Part shown: in pieces, positions 19,801 through 27,654 of the stretch
Layout: each line of letters begins with the position of its first letter
How positions within the stretch are numbered: the first letter of the stretch is position 1
Assembly (NCBI GenBank): GCA_965227535.1
Contig: OZ245761.1
Coordinates: 1,674,001 to 1,738,000, forward strand
DNA: 64,000 nucleotides
Direction: 5' to 3'
Origin: SZUA-430 sp965227535
Lineage (GTDB): Bacteria > Pseudomonadota > Alphaproteobacteria > Micropepsales > Micropepsaceae
Notes under the pieces: model-generated
Databases searched by the model: none
Told to the model about the DNA's origin: nothing
What the model saw: the letters and a program-made list of their open reading frames with translations, nothing else
Translations under genes and position numbers: made by a program

Positions 19801-20446
19801 AGAACGCGACCGCTACCTGCAAGGCCGCCTGGGCGAAAACGTCGGCGAACAACCGCTGGAGCGCGTCGAGAACCAGCAATACATCCACTACCAAAAAGGC
19901 GCGATGGTCCTCTATCGCCTGAAGACGGAGATCGGCGCCGAGAAACTGAACCGCGCCCTGAAACTCTTCGTCGAACGCTACAAATTCAAAGCCGCCCCCT
20001 ACCCGCGCTCGACAGACTTCTTGTCCATCCTGCGCACAGAAGCAGGCCCCGAACACGCGAGCCTAATCTCCGACCTCTTCGAAAAAATCACGCTCTACGA
20101 ACTAAAAGCGAAATCCGCCAAGGTCACGAAACGCCCCGACGGCAAATACGACGTCGCCATCGAAGTCGAAGCGAAAAAATTCTACGCCGACGGCAAAGGC
20201 GTCCAAACCGACGCCCCCATGGCCGAGAACGTGGCCGTCGGCGCCTTCACCGGCGACCCAACCGACCCCAAATTCGACCGCACCCAAGTCCTAACCTACG
20301 ACCTACGCCCCCTAAAAACCGGCACGCAAACGGTGACGCTAACAACGGACAAGCCCCCGAAATTCGTCGCCGTCGACCCCTACTCCATCTGGATCGACCG
20401 CGACGACAAAGACAACGTCATCCCCGTCGACCCACCGGCGTCGTAG
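16859..20446 (+). CDS. ABC-2 permease fused to an M1-type metallopeptidase
   Basis: 1195 aa. The N-terminal half (about 1-590) has roughly a dozen membrane helices in two ABC-2-like blocks. The extracytoplasmic C-terminal half resembles M1 aminopeptidases, with HEIAHQWW (H931, E932, H935) and the third ligand E955 in LSESFASY. The spacing from H935 to that Glu is one residue longer than in PepN. The exopeptidase GAMEN motif is replaced by a FPAIATFAQS stretch, so the specificity is probably atypical. The ATP-binding partner is immediately upstream. The fusion is a known but functionally obscure family. Confidence 0.9.
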   Translation: MFGKIARFEFWYQLKSPVFWVSAFVFFMMAFGSVASERIQIGAAGNTNINAPFAIVITHLVLSIFSLFLVAAFVANVVVRDDDTGYGPIIRSTRITKFDYLFGRFTGAFFASALAFAAVPFGLYAGIQMPWLDQERLGPVVVSHYAFAYAVYALPTLFVVSAILFTIAAVARSMTLTYLGVIVLFVLYAISGQWLSDLKNEQLAALLDPFGFGPVSLATKYWTASDRNTMLPPLDGLILQNRALWIAVAFAFLGLAYALYRFAERGVRRSSKKTEEAAPIGAYVPVNVSPRFDAASLRTQAWKWTRFEMAQVIKSPAFFILILLGIANAISAVWVGTSLDDWTLLPVTRLMIENVAAAFSIAPVLIAAYYAGELVWRERERKSHELFGATPTPDWVFVAPKILAIAFVLALTLLVAIGVGLGVQVFKGYANFEFEKYVTWYALPTFIGFLQLAILAVFLQAISPHKYVGWGLMGLYIVARNVFQSLGFEHKLYLFGSTTGVPLSDMNGQGYFWIGRSWLELYWSAIALILVVITFAIWPRGTEARYRPRLAKLYRRLSGPAGSALAFALAVALTSGAWIYYNMNVLNEYRTVEQNEKLAADSERALLKFQTQPQPRIIGVTLNVALYPSDSRAVTTGQYEIENRTTAPLTEVHVNLPEGLIIQTLEIDGAHLEKTYKDYDYRIYKFDQPMALGERRQIRFKTVLQQIGFKNSGNQTSILDNGTFLNNLAVSPVLGIHRNNFLQDPTVRRRQGLPAELRMPKLEDPTAGGNSYLRPDSDWVASDITVSTVADQTPIAPGYVVSDETKNGRRTVHFKSDSPIQNFYSIQSARYAIKTEKWNGIDLAVYYHPEHAFNIDLMLSVMKESLDLYGREFGPYQFRQARMIEFPAIATFAQSFANTIAFSEDIGFLQDGEALKADPSKIDMVTFVTAHEIAHQWWAHQVLGADVQGSTMLSESFASYSSLLVMEKIYGPEQVRKFLNQERDRYLQGRLGENVGEQPLERVENQQYIHYQKGAMVLYRLKTEIGAEKLNRALKLFVERYKFKAAPYPRSTDFLSILRTEAGPEHASLISDLFEKITLYELKAKSAKVTKRPDGKYDVAIEVEAKKFYADGKGVQTDAPMAENVAVGAFTGDPTDPKFDRTQVLTYDLRPLKTGTQTVTLTTDKPPKFVAVDPYSIWIDRDDKDNVIPVDPPAS

Positions 20447-20521
20447 GAGCAGGCGTCGCCGCATCTCAGAACCCGCGCCTTCGCAAGGCACATCGGGGAC
20501 ACGATGCGCTACCCCCTATGA

Positions 20522-20666
20522 CGTCATGGCCGGGCTTGACCCGGCCACCCAGTGGTCGCGCGTCTGCGCGACCTAGAGACTCTCTTTAAGGCTGACGATG
20601 TCGTCGCATTTCCCGCGCGCACGGACGTGCGCGCACTGGGTGGCCGGGTCAAGCCCGGCCATGACG
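20522..20666. repeat. Long inverted-repeat (REP/MITE-like) element
   Basis: Perfect 33-bp inverted repeats (20522-20554 and 20634-20666) flank 79 bp. Each arm is itself a hairpin: TGGCCGGG and CCCGGCCA around a 5-nt loop. The element lies in the gap between the convergent permease and amidase genes. The GGCCGGGCTTGACCCGGCC core resembles dispersed palindromes of alphaproteobacterial genomes. No ORF of note is inside. It may act as a bidirectional transcription or exonuclease block, or be a non-autonomous mobile repeat. Confidence 0.8.
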
Positions 20667-20686
20667 AATGAAAGAGCGCGCCGCGC

Positions 20687-22084
20687 TCAAACCCCCGGAT
20701 GCCGCGCGGCAAAACCGCTCGCCGCCTCATAAGCCGCGCCCGCCGACAGCAGCGCCGCTTCGCCAAGCTCAGGCCCGATCAGCTGAAACCCAAGCGGCGC
20801 GCCGTCCGCCATCTGTCCCATCGGCAGCGTCAGGCTCGGCACGCCGGCGAGGTTGTAGGGAATCGTATAGCGCGTCAGCGGCGCCGCCGCGGTGAGTGGC
20901 GCGTCGCCGAACCCGGCCATCTCCGCAACCGTCGGCGGCACGACCGGCATCACCGGCGCGACCATCATGTCGACCGACGCGAACAGTCGCGCGAGCGCCC
21001 CGCGAAACTCCCGCCGCCAAATCGCCACGGCGGCATAATCCGTCGCCGGCATCGCGCGCCCCTCCTCCAGCAGCTGCACATACACCGGCCCATACTTCGC
21101 CCGCTCCGCCGGATAACTGCGCGCATGCGCAATCACGGCTTCCGCAAAGCACGCCGTTATGGCACGCGGCAGGATATCGTCCACCGGCGGCACGCGCACC
21201 GGCACGATCTCAGCGCCCGCACCCTTCAACGTCGCGATCGCCTTCTCGAACGCCGCCATCGTCTCCGGATCGCCAACGGCATAGTGGGCATCGAGCCCAA
21301 TGCGCACGCCCTTCAGCGACGCCGACCGCGCCGCCGCCACCCAATCGTCAGGCGCCTCGTTCAGCGACGTCGGGTCGAGCGTATCCGCTCCCGCCATCGC
21401 CTGAAACATCAGCGCCACGTCCATCACCGTGCGCGCCATCGGCCCCACATGATCGAACGTGTCCGACAGCGGAAACACATTGTGCCGGCTGACGCGCCCC
21501 CACGTCGGCTTCAACCCCACCAGGTGATTGCACGCCGAGGGAAAGCGGATGGACCCGGCCGTATCCGTCCCCGTCGCACCGAAACACAAGCCCGCCGCCA
21601 CCGAAACGCCCGACCCGCTGGACGACGACCCCGACCACCGCGAAGCCACCCACGGATTCACCGGCACCGCCACATCCGGATGATGCGTGCTCCACGCCCC
21701 CTCGGTCAGCTGCAGCTTGCCCACAATGATCGCACCCGCAGCCTGCAGCCGCGTCACGACAGTCGCGGTGTCGTTCGCATCAAAGCCGGTCGAGAAAAAC
21801 CCGCCCGCCCGCGTCGGCGTCCCCGCCATCGCGCAAAGATCCTTCACCGCCAACGGCACGCCGTGCAGCGGCCCCAGCCGCTCCCCGCGCTTGGCCCGCG
21901 CATCGGCAGCCCGCGCCTCCGCCAACGCCTCATCCGCCCGCACAAACGCGAACGCATGCAGCGAAGGCTCCAACCGCGCAATGCGATCGAGCGTATGCCG
22001 CGTCACCGCCTCCGACGTCAGCGCACCCGAACGAATGTCGCCCGCCACCTCGGCCAGCGAACGATAATGCAACGGCGTCGTCAT
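20687..22084 (-). CDS. Amidase signature family hydrolase
   Basis: 465 aa. The Ser-cisSer-Lys triad is recognisable: K81 (PLAVKDL), the serine-rich loop GSSSSGSG (cis-Ser about S154) and nucleophile S178 in GTDTAGSIR. Such enzymes hydrolyse amides (GatA, FAAH, nylon oligomer hydrolase relatives). No gatB/gatC are adjacent, so it is not likely to be the tRNA amidotransferase subunit. The start MTTPLHYRSL at 22084 was chosen over an upstream extension lacking family similarity. Exact substrate unknown. Confidence 0.88.
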   Translation of the reverse strand: MTTPLHYRSLAEVAGDIRSGALTSEAVTRHTLDRIARLEPSLHAFAFVRADEALAEARAADARAKRGERLGPLHGVPLAVKDLCAMAGTPTRAGGFFSTGFDANDTATVVTRLQAAGAIIVGKLQLTEGAWSTHHPDVAVPVNPWVASRWSGSSSSGSGVSVAAGLCFGATGTDTAGSIRFPSACNHLVGLKPTWGRVSRHNVFPLSDTFDHVGPMARTVMDVALMFQAMAGADTLDPTSLNEAPDDWVAAARSASLKGVRIGLDAHYAVGDPETMAAFEKAIATLKGAGAEIVPVRVPPVDDILPRAITACFAEAVIAHARSYPAERAKYGPVYVQLLEEGRAMPATDYAAVAIWRREFRGALARLFASVDMMVAPVMPVVPPTVAEMAGFGDAPLTAAAPLTRYTIPYNLAGVPSLTLPMGQMADGAPLGFQLIGPELGEAALLSAGAAYEAASGFAARHPGV

Positions 22085-22240
22085 GCGCGAACTCTCCCAG
22101 CATCCAGCGGACCACACGCTGCCGTGCAAACGCGCCCGCGTAAACACTTTGTTCGCTCTTCGAGCCCTACACCCGATTCCGCACGCCTGATTCGAGCCGA
22201 TCACCGGCTGACACCCATCACCTTGAAGCAAACGGCCTTC

Positions 22241-22259
22241 GGTGCTACTCAGTAGCACC
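22241..22259. promoter_or_regulatory. Palindromic operator candidate for parDE
   Basis: A perfect 9-bp inverted repeat (GGTGCTACT, one central base, AGTAGCACC) ends 16 bp before the antitoxin ATG. Ribbon-helix-helix antitoxins bind short palindromes over their own promoters, so this is the likely autoregulatory site. Confidence 0.65.
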
Positions 22260-22275
22260 AGCCTGGGTGCAATCC

Positions 22276-22569
22276 ATGACCGCCAAAACCTCTATCTCCC
22301 TCACCGACGCGCAGGAAGCCTACGCCCGCGAACTCGTCGCCCAAGGCCGCTACCCCAGCCTCAGCGCCGTGTTGCAACATGGGCTGGAGCTGCTGCGCGC
22401 CGAGCGCGAATTGGGCGAAGCCGAAACCGCCGCACTTCGCGCGCTGTTGGACGAGCGCCGCCGCGGCCCCTTCATCAGTATGAAAGAGAGCGAGAAGCGT
22501 ACGAAACAAATGATCGCCGCGAGAAGGGCGAGCTTGAAAAAGACAGGAGCCGGAAAGAGCCGGCAATGA
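22276..22569 (+). CDS. parD: ParD-like antitoxin (ribbon-helix-helix)
   Basis: 97 aa. The N-terminal TAKTSISLTDAQEAYARELVAQGRYPSLSAVLQHGLELL pattern is a ParD/CC2985-type ribbon-helix-helix DNA-binding segment. The basic, hydrophilic C-terminal part is the expected toxin-neutralising tail. The stop overlaps the toxin start (ATGA, 22566-22569). It should bind its own promoter, where a palindrome is present at 22241-22259, and neutralise the ParE partner. Confidence 0.85.
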   Translation: MTAKTSISLTDAQEAYARELVAQGRYPSLSAVLQHGLELLRAERELGEAETAALRALLDERRRGPFISMKESEKRTKQMIAARRASLKKTGAGKSRQ

Positions 22570-22916
22570 ACTACACGGTCGAACGCGCCGAGAACGCCGG
22601 CCGCGACCTGAATGCCATCTTTGATTTCCTGATCAAGACCTACGTAGAGTTCGGCGAGGACGCGGAAGCCGCCATCGACGGCGCCGAAAAGCGCCTTCAA
22701 CGGATCGAAGCGGCAATGCGCGCGCTTGGCCGCGCACCGCATCAAGGCACGCTTCGGCCCGAGTTGCAGCCGGGGTTGCGCTCCGTGACCAAAGACAGCG
22801 CCATCTTTTATTTCGACGTCGACGACGACCGCCGCGTCGTTCGTGTCCTCGCCGTGTTCTTCGGAAGGCAGGATCACCAACGCCTGATGCTCAGACGCTT
22901 GCTCGAACGCCGATAA
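22566..22916 (+). CDS. parE: ParE/RelE-family toxin
   Basis: 116 aa. The NYTVERAENAGRDLNAIFDFLIKTYVEFGED start, the central LGRAPHQGTLRPELQPGLRSVTKDSAIFYFDVD segment and RVVRVLAVFFGRQDH fit the ParE/RelE superfamily fold. ParE toxins inhibit DNA gyrase and RelE relatives cleave mRNA; which applies here is not clear. It is translationally coupled to the antitoxin gene by a 4-bp overlap and is intact, with no frameshift. Confidence 0.85.
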   Translation: MNYTVERAENAGRDLNAIFDFLIKTYVEFGEDAEAAIDGAEKRLQRIEAAMRALGRAPHQGTLRPELQPGLRSVTKDSAIFYFDVDDDRRVVRVLAVFFGRQDHQRLMLRRLLERR

Positions 22917-22951
22917 ATTGACATTCGCCGTGCCATAAGCTGCAATCGCGC

Positions 22952-24724
22952 ATGTCAAAGCTGTTCGCCGTCCTCGCACTCGTCATCGCGCTCATCGCCC
23001 CCGCCTTCGCGCAGCCCGACGCGCCGGCGAAACGTCCCAACGTCGTCCTCATCCTCGTCGACGACGCGGCGCTGATGGATTTCGGCGCGTATGGCGGTGA
23101 GGCGCGCACGCCCAACATCGATGCGCTGGCCGGTCGCGGCGCGTTGTTCACGAGTTATCACACCTCGCCGCTCTGCTCGCCGTCGCGTTCGATGCTGCTC
23201 ACCGGCATCGACAACCACAAAACCGGCGTCGCGACGATCGAAGAAGTCCTGCCGCCGGAGCAGAAGGGCAAACCCGGCTACAGCCTGCGCTTAGAACCCG
23301 GCGTCACGACGGTCGCCACGCGCCTGAAAGCCGCCGGCTACCGCACGTATATGACGGGCAAATGGCATCTCGGCCACGAACCGTCGGACTTGCCCAGCGC
23401 GCACGGCTTCGATCGCTCGCTCGCGCTCGACGCGTCGGGCGCGGACAATTGGGAAGCCAAACCCTACATGCCCTACTACCGCGACGCGCCGTGGTTCGAA
23501 GACGGCAAGCGCGCCGAGATGCCGAAGGATTTCTACTCCTCCGACCTCATCGTCGACCGCATGATCGAATACATGGACGGCGCGCCCGACGCGACGGCTC
23601 CGTTCTTCGCCTACGTCGCCTTCCAAGCCGTCCACATCCCCGTCCAAGCGCCGCGCGAATACACGCAGCGCTACGAAGGCCGGTTCGACGAAGGCTGGAC
23701 CAAACTGCGCGAAGCACGTTGGCAACGCGCCAAGACGTTGGGCCTCATCCCGCAAGACGCCCCGCTCGCCGCGATGCCGGAAACGATGCGCAAATGGGAA
23801 AGCCTCACCGCGGACGAAAAGAAAATCTACGCGAAGGCGATGTCGGTTTATTCCGGCATGCTGGAGGCGATGGACAACGCCATCGGCCGCCTCATCGAAC
23901 ACGTGAAGGCGAAGGGCGAACTCGACAACACCATCTTCATCGTCACCTCCGACAACGGCCCCGAACCCTCAGACCCGGTGCACGCCGGCGGCATGAACAT
24001 CTGGATGGCGCTGAACGGCTACAACTGGAGCGCCGAGAACCTCGGCGAAAAAGGCAGCCTCGCCTTCATCGGCCCCGAATGGGCGGCGGCGGTCTCATCG
24101 CCCAGCAAACTCTTCAAGTTCTATACCACCGAAGGCGGCCTGCACGTGCCCTTCGTCATCGCAGGCCCCGGCATCGCGACCGCAAAGAAACAGGCCCCCG
24201 CCTTCGTCACCGACGTTACGCCCACGATCTTGGATTTCGCCGGCGTCCCCGCCCCGCCGAAAGAAGGCGAGATCCCCATCACCGGCCGCTCGCTGCGCCC
24301 CGTGCTGGAAGGCACGGCCGAACGCACCCACGCGCCGGACGCCGGCGTCGGCGTCGAAGTCGCCGGCAACGCCGCCCTCTTCAAAGGCGACTACAAGATC
24401 GTGAAGAACGGCGGCGCCCTCGGCGACAACGAATGGCGCCTCTACAACCTGGCCGCCGACCCCGGCGAAACCAAAGACTTGTCGAAGGACGATCCCGAAC
24501 GCCTCACGGACATGCTCGCCGCCTATAAGACGTACACGGAGCAAATGGGCGTCTTGCCGCTGCCCGAAGGCTACAACGTCCAACGCCAAGTCGTGAGCAA
24601 CGCCATCGCCCGCCAACTCGGCTTCTACTGGTGGATCCTGGCAATCGCTGCGCTCGCGCTCATCGCGATCGCCTGGGCCGCCTGGCGCGTCATCTCGAAT
24701 TGGCGGCGCGCGCCGCGCGCATAA
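22952..24724 (+). CDS. Exported, membrane-tethered sulfatase
   Basis: 590 aa. There is a signal peptide (MSKLFAVLALVIALIAPAFA) and the type I sulfatase motif CSPSR, with C75 as the formylglycine precursor and R79. Metal ligands D37/D38 are in LVDDA, and the second signature is TGKWHLG. A C-terminal TM (about 560-582, WWILAIAALALIAIAWAAW) with a basic end suggests periplasmic anchoring. Maturation of C75 needs a formylglycine-generating or anaerobic maturase that is not in the window. The substrate, an organic sulfate ester, is unknown. Confidence 0.9.
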   Translation: MSKLFAVLALVIALIAPAFAQPDAPAKRPNVVLILVDDAALMDFGAYGGEARTPNIDALAGRGALFTSYHTSPLCSPSRSMLLTGIDNHKTGVATIEEVLPPEQKGKPGYSLRLEPGVTTVATRLKAAGYRTYMTGKWHLGHEPSDLPSAHGFDRSLALDASGADNWEAKPYMPYYRDAPWFEDGKRAEMPKDFYSSDLIVDRMIEYMDGAPDATAPFFAYVAFQAVHIPVQAPREYTQRYEGRFDEGWTKLREARWQRAKTLGLIPQDAPLAAMPETMRKWESLTADEKKIYAKAMSVYSGMLEAMDNAIGRLIEHVKAKGELDNTIFIVTSDNGPEPSDPVHAGGMNIWMALNGYNWSAENLGEKGSLAFIGPEWAAAVSSPSKLFKFYTTEGGLHVPFVIAGPGIATAKKQAPAFVTDVTPTILDFAGVPAPPKEGEIPITGRSLRPVLEGTAERTHAPDAGVGVEVAGNAALFKGDYKIVKNGGALGDNEWRLYNLAADPGETKDLSKDDPERLTDMLAAYKTYTEQMGVLPLPEGYNVQRQVVSNAIARQLGFYWWILAIAALALIAIAWAAWRVISNWRRAPRA

Positions 24725-24759
24725 AAACCCCCGCCGGTTCCAATCGGAAACGGCGAGGG
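24723..24759 (-). terminator. Intrinsic terminator of the Ala/Pro-tailed gene
   Basis: An imperfect 14-bp stem (24728-24741 with 24746-24759, two mismatches) with a 4-nt loop is followed on the minus strand by five T residues (24723-24727). It terminates the minus-strand gene at 24776-25072 and abuts the stop of the convergent sulfatase. Confidence 0.8.
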
Positions 24760-24775
24760 CCAAAACGCAAAACGC

Positions 24776-25072
24776 TTAGTACGGTTCGGCGGGCGGCGCA
24801 GGTTCTGCCGCAGGCGCCGCTTCCGCAGGCTCTGCTGCTGGCGCCGCCGGAGCAGCCTCTGCTGCCGGAGCAGCCGGTGCAGCAGGCGCCGCGGGAGCCG
24901 CGGGCGCAGCCGGCACATCGATGGTGATCGAAGTATCGGTCGGCGGCGTCGGCGCCACGCGGCTGTCGAACGTGCCGAACGCAAACAACCCGACGACCGC
25001 GACGGCAAGGCCGCCCACGATCATCGCCAACATCGTCATCGTGCCGTTGCTGTCGGCAGGTTCGATTGCCAA
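24776..25072 (-). CDS. Membrane-anchored Ala/Pro-rich protein
   Basis: 98 aa. An N-terminal TM (about 12-33, MTMLAMIVGGLAVAVVGLFAFG) is followed by a tail built of AAP and AEP repeats ending PPAEPY. A TTG start (25072) sits 8 nt after GAAGGAG. The ATG 11 codons later is an alternative. It resembles the 317-646 protein in layout rather than sequence. Its role is unknown; a periplasmic spacer or cell-wall-associated protein is possible. The gene has its own terminator. Confidence 0.65.
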   Translation of the reverse strand: MAIEPADSNGTMTMLAMIVGGLAVAVVGLFAFGTFDSRVAPTPPTDTSITIDVPAAPAAPAAPAAPAAPAAEAAPAAPAAEPAEAAPAAEPAPPAEPY

Positions 25073-25195
25073 GACGCAAACTCCTTCAAAGGCGTAAATG
25101 CCTTAAGAAGGAGAACGGACCCACGCCGCCAAAGGTTGCAGCGGCGCGAGTTCCCTAAGCCCTACCTCAGCCTTAAGTATGCGCGCCGCGCGACC

Positions 25196-26170
25196 TCAAG
25201 CCGCAAACCGCTTCAGCCGCGTGCCGATAATCTCCTCCGCATCAGCCATGATGCGGTCGATCAGTTCCTTCACGCTCGGCACGTCGTAGATCAGGCCCGC
25301 GACCATCCCGCACGACCACGCGCCGGCGTCCATCTGGCCCTCCGTCATCACCTTCGGATAGACGCCGGCGACCTCGCCGATAATGTCTTCGAACTTGATG
25401 CTCGCGCCCAGCGCCTTTTCCTTCTCAAGCAACCGCTCGACCGCCACGTTCTTCAGCACCCGCTCCGTATTGCGCAACGGCCGCATGACGAGCCGCGTGT
25501 CCAGCTCGCTGGCCGCGACCAGCGCCTTCTTCACGTTCTCATGCACGGGTGCTTCTTTGGTGGCGATGAATCGTGTCCCCATATTCATGCCCTCGGCACC
25601 CAGCGACAGCGCCGCCACCAGCGACCGCCCGTCCGCCATGCCGCCGGAAGCCACGAACGGAATCTTCAACTCGTCCGCCGCGCGCGGCAGCAGGATAAAG
25701 TTCGGCACGTCGTCTTCGCCCGGATGCCCGCCGCACTCGAACCCGTCCACCGACACCGCATCGCAACCGATCGACTCGGCTTTAAGCGAGTGGCGAACCG
25801 ACGTGCATTTGTGGATGACCTTCATCCCCGCCTCTTTCAGCGCCGGCATCCACTTCTGCGGATTGTTGCCCGCCGTCTCGACCGCCTTCACCCCGCTGTC
25901 GATGATCGCCTTGATGTAGCCCGGATAATCCGGCTGCGTCAGCGCAGGCAGGAAGGTCAGGTTCACGCCGAACGGCTTCGACGTCATCTGCTTGCAGCGC
26001 GCAATCTCCGCCGCCAACTTCGCCGGCGTCCCCTGCGTGAGCCCCGTGATAATCCCAAGCCCGCCCGCATTCGAAACGGCCGCCGCCATTTCGGCAAAGC
26101 CGACGAAATGCATGCCGCCCTGAATGATCGGATGCTGAATGCCGAACATCTCGGTAATGCGCGTCTTCAT
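25196..26170 (-). CDS. Nitronate monooxygenase family flavoprotein
   Basis: 324 aa. An FMN-binding TIM barrel: HPIIQGGMHFVGFAEMAAAVSNAGGLGI, then the catalytic-region DGFECGGHPGEDD and the phosphate-binding IPFVASGGMADGRSL...GAEGMNMGTRF. This is the nitronate monooxygenase/2-nitropropane dioxygenase family, which oxidises alkyl nitronates with O2. Some relatives are enoyl-ACP reductases, FabK. A GGAGG ribosome site lies 9 nt before the ATG. Monocistronic. Confidence 0.88.
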   Translation of the reverse strand: MKTRITEMFGIQHPIIQGGMHFVGFAEMAAAVSNAGGLGIITGLTQGTPAKLAAEIARCKQMTSKPFGVNLTFLPALTQPDYPGYIKAIIDSGVKAVETAGNNPQKWMPALKEAGMKVIHKCTSVRHSLKAESIGCDAVSVDGFECGGHPGEDDVPNFILLPRAADELKIPFVASGGMADGRSLVAALSLGAEGMNMGTRFIATKEAPVHENVKKALVAASELDTRLVMRPLRNTERVLKNVAVERLLEKEKALGASIKFEDIIGEVAGVYPKVMTEGQMDAGAWSCGMVAGLIYDVPSVKELIDRIMADAEEIIGTRLKRFAA

Positions 26171-26399
26171 CGCAAATTTCCTCCATATGAATAGCGTGTC
26201 ACGATTCAATGCCACGGCGAGCGCGCGAGGTCCAGCACACCCACGCACGCACGATCGACAACCGCAGCATTAGCCGCCGCAACGCACAATCGCCTCACCG
26301 CCGAAGCAGGCGCCGCGCCCCATCGACTCCACCGGCACCGGCGTCGTAGAACCTGCCGCCGCCGCGCAACAACGACCGCGGCGCTAGGGAGAATCCAAC

Positions 26400-26768
26400 A
26401 TGAAGAAACTAGCTCTCGGCCTCTTCGCCGCCGTCGCACTCACGGGCGCAGCGCTCGCCGCCGCCCCCGCCGCCGACCCGATGGCCAGCCGCTATGAGAA
26501 CACCGTCACGCTGACCGACGCGAAGGGCGCGGTCACGAAGGTGCACTACAACAAGGACGGCACGCTCACCGTGATCCAACCGGACGGCGCAAAGGTCACC
26601 GGCAAGTGGGCACTGAAAGACAGCAAGCTCTGCGTCACGCTCGACGCAGGCCCCGCCGCCGGCAAAGAAGGCTGCAACCCCTTCGCCGATCACAAGGTCG
26701 GCGACACCTGGGACGTCACCCTCGCCGACGGCACCAAGAGCAAAGCCGCGCTCGTCGCCGGCCGCTAA
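26400..26768 (+). CDS. Secreted hypothetical protein
   Basis: 122 aa. The signal peptide (MKKLALGLFAAVALTGAALA) is followed by a small beta-rich domain with a lipocalin-like cadence (ENTVTLTDAKGAV..., DGTLTVIQPDGAKVTGKWAL, two Cys at about 81 and 95). The 62372-62791 protein shows a similar GTY...GKW-type pattern, but homology is not certain. GGGAG precedes the ATG at 26400. A hairpin at 26788-26816 probably ends transcription. Confidence 0.7.
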   Translation: MKKLALGLFAAVALTGAALAAAPAADPMASRYENTVTLTDAKGAVTKVHYNKDGTLTVIQPDGAKVTGKWALKDSKLCVTLDAGPAAGKEGCNPFADHKVGDTWDVTLADGTKSKAALVAGR

Positions 26769-26787
26769 ACCGACGAAGCATCAATGG

Positions 26788-26816
26788 GGGAGAGACGTCC
26801 GCGTCTCTCCCTTTCT
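26788..26816 (+). terminator. Probable intrinsic terminator
   Basis: A perfect 10-bp stem (26788-26797 with 26802-26811) has a tetraloop and is followed by TTTCT. It lies 20 bp downstream of the secreted protein gene. The T-tract is short, so efficiency may be moderate. Confidence 0.65.
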
Positions 26817-26912
26817 GCTGCGCGCATCACATTGACGCCCGCACAGACCGCACGCATGGTGCGCACCGCTAGACGGCGCGACAGACGCCGCGGACGAAGG
26901 GGACGAACGCAC

Positions 26913-27539
26913 ATGAGCTTGAAGGTGATCGGCACCGGCTTCGGCCGGACGGGGACGCTGTCGTTGAAGGCGGCGCTGGAACAATTGGGCTTCGGCCCCT
27001 GCTATCACATGACGGAAGTCTTCCCGCGTCCGCATCACGTGCCCGAGTGGACGAACGCCGCGAACGGAAAAAGCGTCGACTGGGACAAACTCTTCGAAGG
27101 CTTCAACGCGACGGTCGACTGGCCCTCGACCCACTTCTGGCGCGACCTCACGCGAAAATATCCGGACGCCAAAATCATCCACTCTGAGCGCGACCCCGAA
27201 CTGTGGTGGAAGAGCTTCTCGCAAACCATCCAGGAAGGCATCGCCGGCGAAGCCCCGCCGCCGATGCGCGAATGGCACGACATGGTAAAGCTCATCATTA
27301 CCGAACAAACCTTCGGCGGCGACATGAGCAAAGAAAACGTCCTGCGCGCCTACAACGCCCACAACGCCGAAGTAAAACGAACGATCCCGGCATCGCAGCG
27401 CCTAGACTTCGACCCCCTGCAAGGCTGGCCCCCACTCTGCAAATTCCTAGGCGTCCCCGTCCCGGCAACGGACTTCCCAAAAACAAACAGCACAGCCGAA
27501 TTCCGCGCCCGCATCGAAGCCCGCAAGGCGCAGCACTAA
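26913..27539 (+). CDS. Sulfotransferase family protein
   Basis: 208 aa. It begins SLKVIGTGFGRTGTLSLKAALEQLGF, the 5'-phosphosulfate-binding P-loop-like motif of the bacterial Sulfotransfer_4-type family. KIIHSERDPELWWKSF supplies the 3'-phosphate-binding region. It would transfer sulfate from PAPS to an unidentified acceptor. No signal peptide, so it is cytosolic. The start was chosen at the ATG directly preceding the motif. The gene precedes yghU by 115 bp on the same strand. Confidence 0.82.
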   Translation: MSLKVIGTGFGRTGTLSLKAALEQLGFGPCYHMTEVFPRPHHVPEWTNAANGKSVDWDKLFEGFNATVDWPSTHFWRDLTRKYPDAKIIHSERDPELWWKSFSQTIQEGIAGEAPPPMREWHDMVKLIITEQTFGGDMSKENVLRAYNAHNAEVKRTIPASQRLDFDPLQGWPPLCKFLGVPVPATDFPKTNSTAEFRARIEARKAQH

Positions 27540-27654
27540 GGCGCAAGGCCGCTCTCACGAATCCCCGGCGCGCGCCGTGATTAGCGCCCCTTGCCTTCGC
27601 GCGTGTTGGGGATCAAATGCTGCTCACCGCCATTCGCAAAACGGAGCCTCACCC

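Noticed and set aside
18000..20446. Separate peptidase gene after the permease
   Set aside because: A single continuous frame runs without stop or frameshift, so it is a true fusion.
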